From WS-7 sp036505295 (GTDB taxonomy: Bacteria > Eisenbacteria > RBG-16-71-46 > SZUA-252): a DNA stretch of 8,455 nucleotides. Location of the stretch: positions 1 to 8,455 of the forward strand of contig DASXTQ010000043.1 of the NCBI GenBank assembly GCA_036505295.1. The letters are read 5' to 3'. The notes beneath the pieces are model-generated. The model made no database searches. It had not been told where the DNA came from and worked only from the letters and a program-made list of their open reading frames with translations. Each line of letters begins with the position of its first letter. Position 1 is the stretch's first letter. The translations under genes were made by a program, and so were the position numbers. Shown here one piece after another: positions 1 through 5,721 of the stretch.

Positions 1-1
1 C

Positions 2-319
2 TCGTTCCTGAGCTGGAAGCGTAGGACAGGGGAGCCCACGGAGGCGCGATCACCCCTGTTTCTCTCCCGCCATGGGCGCAGGGTCTCGCTCAGACGGATC
101 CAATTCGTGTTCCGCGAGTGGCAGGCTGCGGCGGGATTCGAAACGATGTACCCCTTCCACAGTCTGCGCCACTCGGCGATCACGAACGTCTACCGAGCCA
201 CGCATGACCTCTATCTCACGCAGCGATTCGCGCGGCACTCGAGTCCGCTCACGACTACGATCTACACTCATCCATCCGATGAGGAGCTTTACGCGGGACT
301 CCGCGGGATCAAGACCTGA
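2..319 (+). CDS. Tyrosine recombinase (phage integrase family), C-terminal catalytic part, cut by the left window edge
   Basis: The frame is open from base 2, so this is the 3' end of a longer gene; the ATG at 107 is internal. The readable 105 residues cover the end of the catalytic domain. The HSLRH motif supplies the His-x-x-Arg of box II, the RHSSPLTTTIYTH segment supplies the next catalytic His and the nucleophilic Tyr, and the tail HPSDEELYAGLRGIKT ends at TGA 317-319. The FLSWKRRTGE and PLFLSRHGRR segments before it are typical of XerC/XerD-like integrases. Such enzymes cut and rejoin DNA at specific sites through a 3'-phosphotyrosine link. All catalytic residues visible here are kept, so the gene may be active. 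Its attachment site and the family within Xer-like recombinases cannot be told from this part. Diverged partial copies lie downstream at 343, 1012 and 2129. Confidence 0.85.
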   Translation, partial: SFLSWKRRTGEPTEARSPLFLSRHGRRVSLRRIQFVFREWQAAAGFETMYPFHSLRHSAITNVYRATHDLYLTQRFARHSSPLTTTIYTHPSDEELYAGLRGIKT

Positions 320-342
320 TGCAGCAACGCGCGGCACCAAAC

Positions 343-388
343 GGCGAGTACGAACGTCTACCGTGCGACGCGGGACCTCTACTACATA
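343..388 (+). pseudogene. Tyrosine recombinase remnant (segment after the HxxR box)
   Basis: This stretch matches 175-220 of the recombinase above at 35 of 46 bases, including a 14-base identical run. Translated, it gives TNVYRATRDLYY against TNVYRATHDLYL. It lies 24 bases past the recombinase stop and in the same frame. The similarity ends near 388. A 12-base piece (ggcgggattcga, 391-402) follows that also occurs at 128-139, upstream of this segment in the recombinase, so the order is scrambled. It is a relic of a second recombinase copy. Confidence 0.7.
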
Positions 389-1011
389 AGGCGGGATTCG
401 ACTGGATCGGGGAGCACTCCAAACTTGACACAGTTGTGGAGGGGCGTACCGTTGCGGAACCTCAGTGCATCGAGCCTTCGGTGCCGCGCTTGGGAGCCAC
501 ATCCAGATGACTTCGGCGCCCTGTTCCGCGCGGTGGGAGGTGCGGACATGAAAGAGGGGGCGCGCCGACACGGCAGGGTCTGAGTGGGGGGCATTGCTAG
601 CTCAAGCCCCTGCCGCCGTACGCGCCCCCGCGTCGTCCCTGACTGCCTATCCCTAGGCCGACCATCCCTGGCCAGTTTTTCAATAACCCTTTCCGGACTT
701 GGCCACGGCAGATCGCCGAATCGGCCCCCCTCGGGAGGGTCCGAAGCGAAACTCTCACGATCCTGGGGTCGGCCTACCTGGCTGAAGCGGGGTATCTTCA
801 GGAGGAAAATCGAGCCTGCGGGCGCCCTAGGGAAAGCGCCCTGGCCAGCGTAGCGGGGAGACTATGGTCAGTTCCAACTTGACGATATCGAGTGCGCTAC
901 CTCCGTTTTGAGCAGCGGACCAACCGGAGATCCGGTCTCATCCGCCGTGCGTTCAATCTGCCTCTCTTATGATGATACCCCGAACTATTCGGTGCGCAAG
1001 CCGGATCCCCG
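389..1011. other. Gene-free stretch, probably decayed recombinase DNA
   Basis: No convincing gene was seen on either strand. A frame continuing from the recombinase stays open from 320 to its stop at 581-583, but past residue 20 it matches nothing I recognise. The plus-strand frame at 584-853 has low-complexity Ser/Pro/Arg composition and no family signal. A hairpin can form at 820-841 (gggcgc paired with gcgccc, 10-base loop). No RNA gene was recognised. Confidence 0.5.
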
Positions 1012-1064
1012 GCTCATCCCACGGACGAGGAGCTATACGAGGGTATTCGTGGATTGAAGGCATG
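1012..1064 (+). pseudogene. Tyrosine recombinase remnant (3' tail with stop codon)
   Basis: The last codons read HPTDEELYEGIRGLKA followed by TGA, against HPSDEELYAGLRGIKT and TGA in the recombinase at the left edge. At DNA level 38 of 53 bases agree. Only the tail after the nucleophilic Tyr is left, so it has no activity. It lies 91 bases before the cysteine synthase start. Confidence 0.75.
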
Positions 1065-1143
1065 ACCGAAGGGACTCTTCTATGCGGACTCGTCTGATCT
1101 TCGGCAGACCGTTCCAGCATGCGTGTTCGGTCCGCGAGTGGAT

Positions 1144-1148
1144 GGGAG
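1144..1148 (+). promoter_or_regulatory. Ribosome binding site for cysteine synthase
   Basis: The gggag sequence sits seven bases before ATG 1156 and decides that start over the ATG at 1123. Confidence 0.6.
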
Positions 1149-1155
1149 CAGGCAA

Positions 1156-2112
1156 ATGATTCACCGCGATGTCACCGCCACGGTCGGCAGAACCCCGATG
1201 GTCGAACTCGGACGAGTGGCAAAGGACCTCCCCGGTCGAGTCGTGGCTAAGCTGGAAATGCGTAACCCATGCGGGAGCATCAAAGATCGAGTGGGCGTGG
1301 CGCTGATCGAGGACGCGGAGCGGCGAGGCATTCTGCGATCCGGGGCCACGCTGATTGAGCCCACAGGTGGTAATACGGGCATCGGTCTCGCCTTCGCCGC
1401 GGCGATTCGCGGATACCGGCTGATCCTCACGATGCCGGAGACGATGTCGACCGAGCGAGTCGCGCTGCTCCGCCACCTCGGAGCCGAGGTGGTCCTAACC
1501 CCAGGAATTCTAATGGGTGACGCTATTGCCCGCGCGAAACAACTACTCGAAGAGACCCCGGGCGCAATCATGCTCGACCAGTTCACGAACCCAGCGAATC
1601 CGGAGGTACATCGGCGGACTACGGCCGTGGAAGTCTGGGAAGACACCGAAGGGGCCGTCGACATCTTCATCTCGGCGGTCGGCACCGGCGGCACCATCAC
1701 TGGTGTCGGTGAAGTGCTGAAACAGCACAAGCCGACCACCCGCATCATCGCAGTTGAGCCTGCGGGAGCGGCGGTGCTGTCGGGTCGGCCAGCAGGAAAC
1801 CACCTCATTCCAGGCATTGGTGTCGGCTTCGTCCCGGAGGTATTGAATCGCTCGATTCTCGACGAAATCATCGCCGTCAGCGATGAGCAAGCCTTCCGAC
1901 GTACGCGGCAACTCGCCCGAAGAGAGGGGATCTTGGCCGGTGTATCCTCGGGCGCGGCGCTGCACGCGGCACTCACTGTGGCAGCCAGAGAGGATGCGCG
2001 CGGGAAACTCGTCGTGGTTCTCCTGGCAGATACAGGCGAGCGCTACGTGACAACGTCTCTCTTCGACCGGCCAGATGTAAACTCGCCGTCCACGGAGCGG
2101 ATCCGCACTTAG
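1156..2112 (+). CDS. cysK: Cysteine synthase A (O-acetylserine sulfhydrylase), PLP-dependent
   Basis: The 318-residue protein has the usual CysK length. It makes L-cysteine and acetate from O-acetyl-L-serine and sulfide in the cytoplasm. The conserved landmarks are present in order: VGRTPMVEL at the start, NPCGSIKDR with the PLP Schiff-base Lys43, the TGGNTG substrate loop at 70-75 (many CysK have TSGNTG), QFTNPANPEVH, the GTGGT phosphate-binding loop at 176-180, GVSSGAA, and LADTGERYVTT near the end. I chose ATG 1156 because gggag lies seven bases before it and homology begins just after; an ATG at 1123 would add 11 unrelated residues. No sulfur-assimilation partner such as cysE is adjacent. 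The gene is bracketed by recombinase fragments (1012-1064 and 2129-2188), so it may be carried cargo. Cystathionine beta-synthase or a CysM-type variant is less likely given the CysK-like C-terminal half. Confidence 0.9.
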   Translation: MIHRDVTATVGRTPMVELGRVAKDLPGRVVAKLEMRNPCGSIKDRVGVALIEDAERRGILRSGATLIEPTGGNTGIGLAFAAAIRGYRLILTMPETMSTERVALLRHLGAEVVLTPGILMGDAIARAKQLLEETPGAIMLDQFTNPANPEVHRRTTAVEVWEDTEGAVDIFISAVGTGGTITGVGEVLKQHKPTTRIIAVEPAGAAVLSGRPAGNHLIPGIGVGFVPEVLNRSILDEIIAVSDEQAFRRTRQLARREGILAGVSSGAALHAALTVAAREDARGKLVVVLLADTGERYVTTSLFDRPDVNSPSTERIRT

Positions 2113-2128
2113 CCCACGCACGTAGCGC

Positions 2129-2188
2129 CTGACCCAGCGCTTCGCCCGGTATTCGAGCCCGCTGACCACGACGACCTACACCCGCTGG
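2129..2188 (+). pseudogene. Tyrosine recombinase remnant (catalytic His/Tyr box, His lost)
   Basis: The translation LTQRFARYSSPLTTTTYTRW matches LTQRFARHSSPLTTTIYTHP of the recombinase at 107-319. The catalytic His of the RHSS motif has become Tyr, and the reading frame has no start or downstream tail, so this is a dead fragment. It starts 16 bases after the cysteine synthase stop and is followed within about 40 bases by the hsdM fragment on the other strand. It is a third independent relic of the same recombinase type. Confidence 0.75.
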
Positions 2189-2223
2189 ATTCTCCGAGCC
2201 GCCATCGCGTACCCTGAGCCCGA

Positions 2224-2316
2224 CTGCTCGATCACCTCGAGCGGGTTGGAGATGCCGCCGGACCAGAATGCGTCCCAGATGCGGTCGATCTGGTTCTTGA
2301 TTTCACCGGTGATCAT
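2224..2316 (-). pseudogene. hsdM: Type I restriction-modification methyltransferase subunit HsdM, N-terminal fragment
   Basis: Starting at ATG 2316 the minus strand encodes MITGEIKNQIDRIWDAFW, then SGGISNPLEVIEQ, the characteristic first 31 residues of HsdM, the adenine-N6 methyltransferase subunit of type I restriction systems. A ribosome binding site (gggagg, eight bases upstream) is still in place. After Gln31 the family sequence stops abruptly. The frame runs on for 15 unrelated residues to a stop at 2176-2178, next to a recombinase relic. Residues for S-adenosylmethionine binding and catalysis are not in this piece, so it cannot methylate DNA. Confidence 0.75.
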
Positions 2317-2356
2317 GAAGGGAGCCTCCCGCGTGTCGTTCTGTTCCGCCCGCGTT

Positions 2357-2479
2357 CCCGTCGAGCAGACGCTCGCCGCCCCGTTCGGAGATGTTGTGGC
2401 GCGGGTTGGTAAGGATCGAGTCCGTCCTCGGGTCGAGGTGGCGGTCGCTATGAAGGGCGTCGCCGTGTGCGATGTGGGC
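2357..2479 (-). pseudogene. hsdM: HsdM remnant covering the catalytic NPPF region, mutated
   Basis: The minus strand reads IAHGDALHSDRHLDP, RTDSILTNPRHNIS, then GERLLDG. In HsdM this stretch is typically AHGDxxHxDxHPDLxADxILANPPFNxSDWGGERLR, where NPPF is methyltransferase motif IV. Here NPPF has become NPRH, so the catalytic loop is destroyed. No flanking HsdM sequence is recognisable. The piece lies upstream of the N-terminal fragment at 2224-2316 although it belongs about 200 residues or more downstream of it in the protein, so either two copies decayed here or the gene was rearranged. The call rests on remembered family pattern and needs an alignment. Confidence 0.6.
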
Positions 2480-2702
2480 ACACCGAGATCCCGAGCGCGC
2501 GTTTCCAGGATAAGGAAAACCCAAATTTCGGCCCCTGGAGACCTCTGATCGGCGGCGAGCCAGAGATCAGGAGAGCCCCAGTGTGGCGACTTGCCCGGAG
2601 GAGGCACAAGAGCCGGCTCCCGGCTCGAGCCCGCATCGCAGCAGCGACGGCCTTCAGTGGGGCCATCCCAGTGCCCCAATATCGCACACGGACGCCACAT
2701 AC

Positions 2703-2734
2703 GCGAGAGCCCCGGCAGCTCTCGCCACCGGGGC
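2703..2734. repeat. Overlapping alternative hairpins
   Basis: Two stems share bases and cannot form together. One pairs gcgagagc (2703-2710) with gctctcgc (2718-2725) around a seven-base loop. The other pairs gccccgg (2709-2715) with ccggggc (2728-2734). Neither is followed by a T run. Role unknown; this may be a transcription end or a structured RNA element. Confidence 0.45.
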
Positions 2735-2746
2735 CCCTATCTTCAC

Positions 2747-2769
2747 CGCGAACCCAAAAGTTCGCGTTT
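2747..2769 (+). terminator. Possible intrinsic terminator hairpin
   Basis: The arms cgcgaac (2747-2753) and gttcgcg (2760-2766) pair perfectly across a six-base loop and are followed by ttt. No intact plus-strand gene lies just upstream, so it would end read-through or belong to a lost gene. It lies 11 bases before the 27-bp repeated site. Confidence 0.4.
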
Positions 2770-2777
2770 CCGTGATT

Positions 2778-2804
2778 TGGCTCCCCGAACGTAACCCTTC
2801 TCGA
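2778..2804 (+). repeat. 27-bp direct repeat, left copy
   Basis: This 27-base site agrees with 5672-5698 at 24 positions, with the core cccgaacgtaaccct identical, in the same orientation. Both copies lie shortly after GC-rich hairpins. It could be an attachment-site duplication bounding 2778-5698, or a member of a dispersed repeat family. Confidence 0.6.
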
Positions 2805-3119
2805 ACATCGTTGCAGCCCAGCCTTTCCTGAAACATACAGCCCTGTTCACTCCCCGGTACTGCGGCGAGGATTCTGAGGCAACGCCCTCACCTCACCGAT
2901 CTCCAAACGACCTCTGCAAGTCCATATCTCCCACGCTCGAGAGGCAGGGCAACGCCCTACAAGGTGGGCCCGGCACGCTGCATGCCTGAGGCGATGTCAT
3001 GATCACCATCCCCGCTGTTCGGTCGGCCCCTGCTCGAACGTTTGGGGATGCAACCGCGCGACCGACTGGAGGGCACGAAGCTCTGTTCATGTGGTAAGCG
3101 TTCACAACCTCAACCCATC

Positions 3120-3125
3120 GGAGGG
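3120..3125 (+). promoter_or_regulatory. Strong ribosome binding site for the small ORF
   Basis: The ggaggg sequence lies seven bases before ATG 3133, close to the ideal Shine-Dalgarno strength and spacing. It is the main reason for calling the very short ORF that follows. Confidence 0.65.
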
Positions 3126-3132
3126 TACGAAC

Positions 3133-3216
3133 ATGCTGAACATCATCTTGGCACTCATCTCCGCGGTGGTGGATCGGCTCGCCACCAACCACAATCGGAC
3201 CGTTCTAAGAGGGTAA
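3133..3216 (+). CDS. Small hydrophobic protein or leader peptide (27 residues), unrecognised family
   Basis: The peptide begins MLNIILALISAVVD and ends RLATNHNRTVLRG. Residues 2-13 are almost wholly hydrophobic, followed by a mixed polar and basic tail, as in small membrane peptides and some type I toxins. It has an excellent ribosome binding site. Directly after its TAA (3214-3216) come two mutually exclusive GC-rich hairpins, and the TPR gene starts 70 bases downstream. Two readings fit: a free-standing small membrane protein with its own terminator, or a leader peptide whose translation controls read-through into the TPR gene. There is no run of one regulatory amino acid such as Trp or His, so a classical amino-acid attenuator is not evident. 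I recognise no homologue. Confidence 0.5.
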   Translation: MLNIILALISAVVDRLATNHNRTVLRG

Positions 3217-3260
3217 CGGCCCGATGCGAGCGGGCCGGGGCGTCCAGCCTCGGCCCGTTT
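3217..3260 (+). terminator. Intrinsic terminator with a competing upstream hairpin
   Basis: Arm 2 (cgggccg, 3231-3237) can pair with arm 1 (cggcccg, 3217-3223) or with the identical arm 3 (3251-3257). The 2:3 stem extends to ten pairs through ggg with cct (one G-T pair), has a seven-base loop and is followed by ttt, so it looks like a real terminator. The 1:2 stem has seven pairs and would prevent it. Arm 1 begins on the base after the small ORF's stop, so a ribosome at that stop would cover arm 1 and favour termination. Confidence 0.6.
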
Positions 3261-3286
3261 GTCGCTGCGAGCCGACCGGGGTGACC

Positions 3287-4021
3287 ATGCCCCTCCTCCG
3301 CACCATCGCCGCCCTGTGCTGCATGGCCCGGGGGGACCGGGACCGCCTGGCGGGGCGCTACGGTCGTGCCGAGCGTCGAATCAAAGAGGCGCTCGCGAGC
3401 ACCTCGGGGGGTGGGCGGCTCGAGCAGGCGATTCGAGCCAGGCTCCTGAACCGGCTCGGAATGACTTACAAGTATCAGGGTCGTCTGACCCTGAGCGCGC
3501 GCGCCTATCGGCGAGCCTTCCAGATCTCGAGCCGCCTCTTCCCCGAAGATCACTCCCTCCTGGCCACCCACTACCACAACCTCGCGGGGCTGGAGCACGC
3601 GCGGGGGAACTGCGTCGAAGCGGAACCGCTGGCCCGGCATGGCCTGGCCATCCGGGAGCGCGCGGTGGGACCTGGCCACGCGGCGGTGGGGCGCGATCTC
3701 GCGGCCCTCGCCGCCATCCTCGACGGCACCGGGAGGCACGAGGAAGCCGAGGCGCTCCACCGGCGGGCGCTCGAGATCCTGCGCCGGCACGGTCGCTCCG
3801 AGCGCCGGGAGCACTCCTACGCCTTGGCGAATCTGGCGGCATGTCTGCACCTCATGGGCAGAACCGAAGAGGCCGAGGCGCTGGCGCGGGAAGCTTTGAA
3901 GCTGCAGCGCAAGGTCTTGGGAGTGGGGCATCCGGATCTGGCAGCCACGCTCGCTAATCTGGAATCCATGCGCCGGTCGAGCCAATCCTCCGGTTCATCT
4001 CGCGCGACCGGCTCGCTATAA
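3287..4021 (+). CDS. Kinesin-light-chain-like tetratricopeptide repeat protein
   Basis: This 244-residue protein is nearly all TPR helices. Repeats with the long kinesin-light-chain spacing (about 42 residues) are clear at ARLLNRLGMTYKYQGR, HYHNLAGLEHARGNCVEAEPLARHGLAI, LAALAAILDGTGRHEEAEALHRRALEIL and ALANLAACLHLMGRTEEAEALAREAL, with PEDHSLLA and GHPDLAATLANLESM as linkers typical of the TPR_10/TPR_12 families. It has no enzyme domain. The N-terminus (MPLLRTIAALCCMA) is mildly hydrophobic but is not a clear signal peptide. I chose ATG 3287, with gggg five bases upstream; GTG 3281 is possible, and the ATG at 3224 would sit inside the terminator hairpin. Such proteins are protein-binding scaffolds; the partner is unknown. 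A small hydrophobic ORF and terminator lie just upstream. Confidence 0.75.
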   Translation: MPLLRTIAALCCMARGDRDRLAGRYGRAERRIKEALASTSGGGRLEQAIRARLLNRLGMTYKYQGRLTLSARAYRRAFQISSRLFPEDHSLLATHYHNLAGLEHARGNCVEAEPLARHGLAIRERAVGPGHAAVGRDLAALAAILDGTGRHEEAEALHRRALEILRRHGRSERREHSYALANLAACLHLMGRTEEAEALAREALKLQRKVLGVGHPDLAATLANLESMRRSSQSSGSSRATGSL

Positions 4022-4032
4022 TGGTCCCGAGC

Positions 4033-4060
4033 ACACCGCCCCGGAAGCGCGGTGTAATTT
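4033..4060 (+). terminator. Possible terminator after the TPR gene
   Basis: Arms acaccgc (4033-4039) and gcggtgt (4049-4055) pair perfectly around a nine-base loop, followed by aattt. It starts 11 bases after the TPR stop, which fits an intrinsic terminator with a weak T tract. Confidence 0.5.
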
Positions 4061-4198
4061 CGTGCCAGGATCCCCACCCTGACGAAGGCCTTCCGCCTTG
4101 GACCACAATGATTCGATCGACGAAGTCTGCCGGGCCATCTGGACGGCTACCACCTCTGGTCGGAGACCTACGACCGGACGCTGGAGGACATCTTCGCG

Positions 4199-5299
4199 GT
4201 GCAGGACGACATCGCCCAGTCGGTGGTGAAAGAACTGGGTGGGACGCTGCTCGCCGAGCGGCAGGACGCGCCGGCCAGCAGCCCGCGGGCTGAGCTCGCA
4301 CCCGTGTCGAAGGAACGGACGTACGATTCCGAATCCTTCGACCTCTACCTGCGCGGCCGCTACCTGTTCGGCGCGTCCGACGATGGCCCGGTGCGCGCGC
4401 AGGAGCTGTTCCGCAGCGCCATCGAGCGCTCGCCGCGATTCGCGCTCGCCTACTCCGGTCTCGGGGAGAGCTATGTCGTCCAGTCGTGGCTCGGCTCGCG
4501 CGATCGCGAGATCACCGTGTCGCAGGCGAAGGGTGCGCTCGCCAAGGCGCTCCAGCTGGACGACCAGCTCTGCGAGGCGCGCGTGCTCGCCGGGCAGGTC
4601 AAGCTCTACTTCGACTGGGACTGGGACGGAGCGGAGCGTGACCATGTCAGGGCGATCGACCTCAAACCCGGCAGCGATCTGGCACATCGAGAATACGGTT
4701 GTTTTCTTTCGTTGATGGGGCGGTTCGACGAAGGGCTTTGTGCCGCTCGCAAGGCACAGATCCTGGATCCGCTGTCGGTGAATGCCACGCACGAAGTTGG
4801 CTACCAGCTCTTGGCCCTGGGTCGGCTGAACGAGGCGGCCGTCGAGTTCCGCAAGGCCATCGACCTCAACCCAACCTGGGTCTGGGGGAACATCAAGCTC
4901 GGCATGACCTATTCGCTGAGGGGCGAGCACGACAAGGCGATGGCGTGCGTGCGGCGAGCGGACGAGCTGATGGGAGGAGCCCGCGGACGCCCGCTCACCC
5001 AATCATGGCTCGCCGCAATCGAGTCGGGCGCGGGTGATCCCGCGCGCGCACGGAGTGCGGTCGTGTGGCTGGAGGAGCAGTCGCGGACCAAGTACGTAGA
5101 CCCGGTTGCGATCGCGTGGGTTCACCATGTTCTCGGCGATTATGACGCGATGTTCGCGAGCCTCGAGCGCGGCTACGCGGCGCGGGCGCCGGGGATGGTG
5201 TTCCTGGTGCAGGCGCGGCGGTTCTTGTGGCGGGAAGTCGGTGGGGACACGAGGTACGAGAGCCTGATACGGCGCATGGGCTTGGCGGGTGAGGGGTGA
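4199..5299 (+). CDS. TolB-like/TPR protein (adenylate cyclase or kinase-associated type), 5'-truncated
   Basis: Family sequence begins before the GTG at 4199: the same frame reads GYHLWSETYDRTLEDIFAVQ from about 4145, the usual end of the TolB-like (FlgO-type) domain that links a sensor or effector domain to TPRs. A stop at 4109-4111 closes the frame upstream, and no earlier domain (kinase, cyclase or winged-helix) is found, so the 5' part is missing. What remains is complete: QDDIAQSVVKEL, FDLYLRGRYLF, several 34-residue TPRs including YFDWDWDGAERDHVRAIDLKP and LNEAAVEFRKAIDLNPTW, and the usual ending AIAWVHHVLGDYDAMFASLERG through RYESLIRRMGL. Ggagg lies 11 bases before GTG 4199, so a shortened TPR scaffold might still be made. 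It is most likely a pseudogene or domain relic of a eukaryotic-type Ser/Thr kinase or CadC-like regulator. Confidence 0.7.
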   Translation: MQDDIAQSVVKELGGTLLAERQDAPASSPRAELAPVSKERTYDSESFDLYLRGRYLFGASDDGPVRAQELFRSAIERSPRFALAYSGLGESYVVQSWLGSRDREITVSQAKGALAKALQLDDQLCEARVLAGQVKLYFDWDWDGAERDHVRAIDLKPGSDLAHREYGCFLSLMGRFDEGLCAARKAQILDPLSVNATHEVGYQLLALGRLNEAAVEFRKAIDLNPTWVWGNIKLGMTYSLRGEHDKAMACVRRADELMGGARGRPLTQSWLAAIESGAGDPARARSAVVWLEEQSRTKYVDPVAIAWVHHVLGDYDAMFASLERGYAARAPGMVFLVQARRFLWREVGGDTRYESLIRRMGLAGEG

Positions 5300-5600
5300 A
5301 TCCGGAGCCTCCACTACATCGGTGAAATGGAATACCGACCACGTCGCTCTTCCGCGACGAACCTCACTAAGGGGAAGGGACGCACATTCGGCTACACGGA
5401 CGCCGCGGGAGCCGAGTTCCTGGCCCATACATTCAGGTGGTTTGGAGAGAGCCAGAGAGGAAGAGAGCCATCGGGCACGAGCGTGAGCCGATCCTTGCGC
5501 CCTTGGCGTGCAGATTGGTCGGGTCGAAAGCCAAGGTGAATTGCGACAACGTGGGGAGCGTGAACGGCACAACATCGCGCCCTTGCGCCATATGCGCGAA
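5300..5600. other. Gene-free stretch
   Basis: No protein family was recognised on either strand. The short frames present are rich in Arg, Ser and Pro, and none combines a start, a ribosome binding site and a known motif. The structured elements at 5601-5626 and 5649-5698 follow and are listed separately. Confidence 0.45.
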
Positions 5601-5626
5601 GGCCCCGACGGGTCACCGTCGAGGCC
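5601..5626. repeat. GC-rich hairpin
   Basis: Arms ggccccgacgg (5601-5611) and ccgtcgaggcc (5616-5626) pair at ten of eleven positions, with one C-A mismatch and a tight gtca loop. There is no T tract on either strand. It may be a transcription-end structure or part of the repeated hairpin-plus-27-bp-site layout also seen near 2703-2804. Confidence 0.5.
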
Positions 5627-5648
5627 TCGCGATCCCAAGCCCGAGTTT

Positions 5649-5696
5649 GAAGAGGGTTACGCATGGGGTACTGGCTTCCCGAACGTAACCCTCTTC
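5649..5696 (-). terminator. 13-bp perfect inverted repeat, possible terminator of the flavoprotein operon
   Basis: The arms gaagagggttacg (5649-5661) and cgtaaccctcttc (5684-5696) are perfect reverse complements with a 22-base loop. The structure begins 25 bases past the flavoprotein stop on the minus strand, where a terminator would be expected, but no T run follows. Its right arm lies inside the second copy of the 27-bp site, so it may instead be a recombinase binding palindrome. Confidence 0.45.
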
Positions 5697-5698
5697 GA
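5672..5698 (+). repeat. 27-bp direct repeat, right copy
   Basis: It matches 2778-2804 at 24 of 27 bases in the same orientation. Unlike the left copy, its last 15 bases also form one arm of a long palindrome. Together the two copies bracket about 2.9 kb that holds the small ORF, the TPR gene and the truncated TolB-like/TPR gene. Confidence 0.6.
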
Positions 5699-5721
5699 TC
5701 AGAGTGATCCCTAGCCAGAGA

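Larger units (their letters stand above)
2480..3119. other. Gene-poor stretch with hairpins and short repeats
   Basis: No recognisable protein gene was seen on either strand. The stretch holds GC-rich hairpins at 2703-2766 and one copy of the 27-bp repeated site, both listed separately. It also has an 11-base direct repeat (ggcaacgccct, 2878-2888 and 2948-2958) in which the second copy can form a small hairpin (agggc-aac-gccct). An ATG at 2998 opens a 32-residue frame with gagg a few bases upstream, but the composition is not convincing. Confidence 0.5.

Noticed and set aside
425..430. Perfect TTGACA promoter -35 box
   Set aside because: The position 17 bases downstream reads accgtt, which is not a -10 box, and no gene follows.
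584..853. Plus-strand frame of 89 codons
   Set aside because: No ribosome binding site and no recognised motif; composition is Ser/Pro/Arg-rich, as in non-coding GC-rich DNA.
2651..2678. CRISPR-repeat-like string (ccttcagtggggccat)
   Set aside because: It resembles remembered repeats with a cttcaatggggcca core, but only one copy exists here and there are no spacers or cas genes.
2778..2815. Possible reverse-strand tRNA 3' end (tggctccccgaa followed by a ttctcgaac string)
   Set aside because: The T-stem and loop do not fall at the right spacing and no anticodon arm can be folded.
4017..4022. Perfect TATAAT promoter -10 box
   Set aside because: It overlaps the TPR stop codon, and the hexamer 17 bases upstream (ttcatc) is a poor -35. 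No convincing gene starts just downstream.
5649..5696. Integron attC site
   Set aside because: The outer arms give GTT on the left and AAC on the right, the opposite of the RYYYAAC...GTTRRRY layout, and no integron integrase is present.
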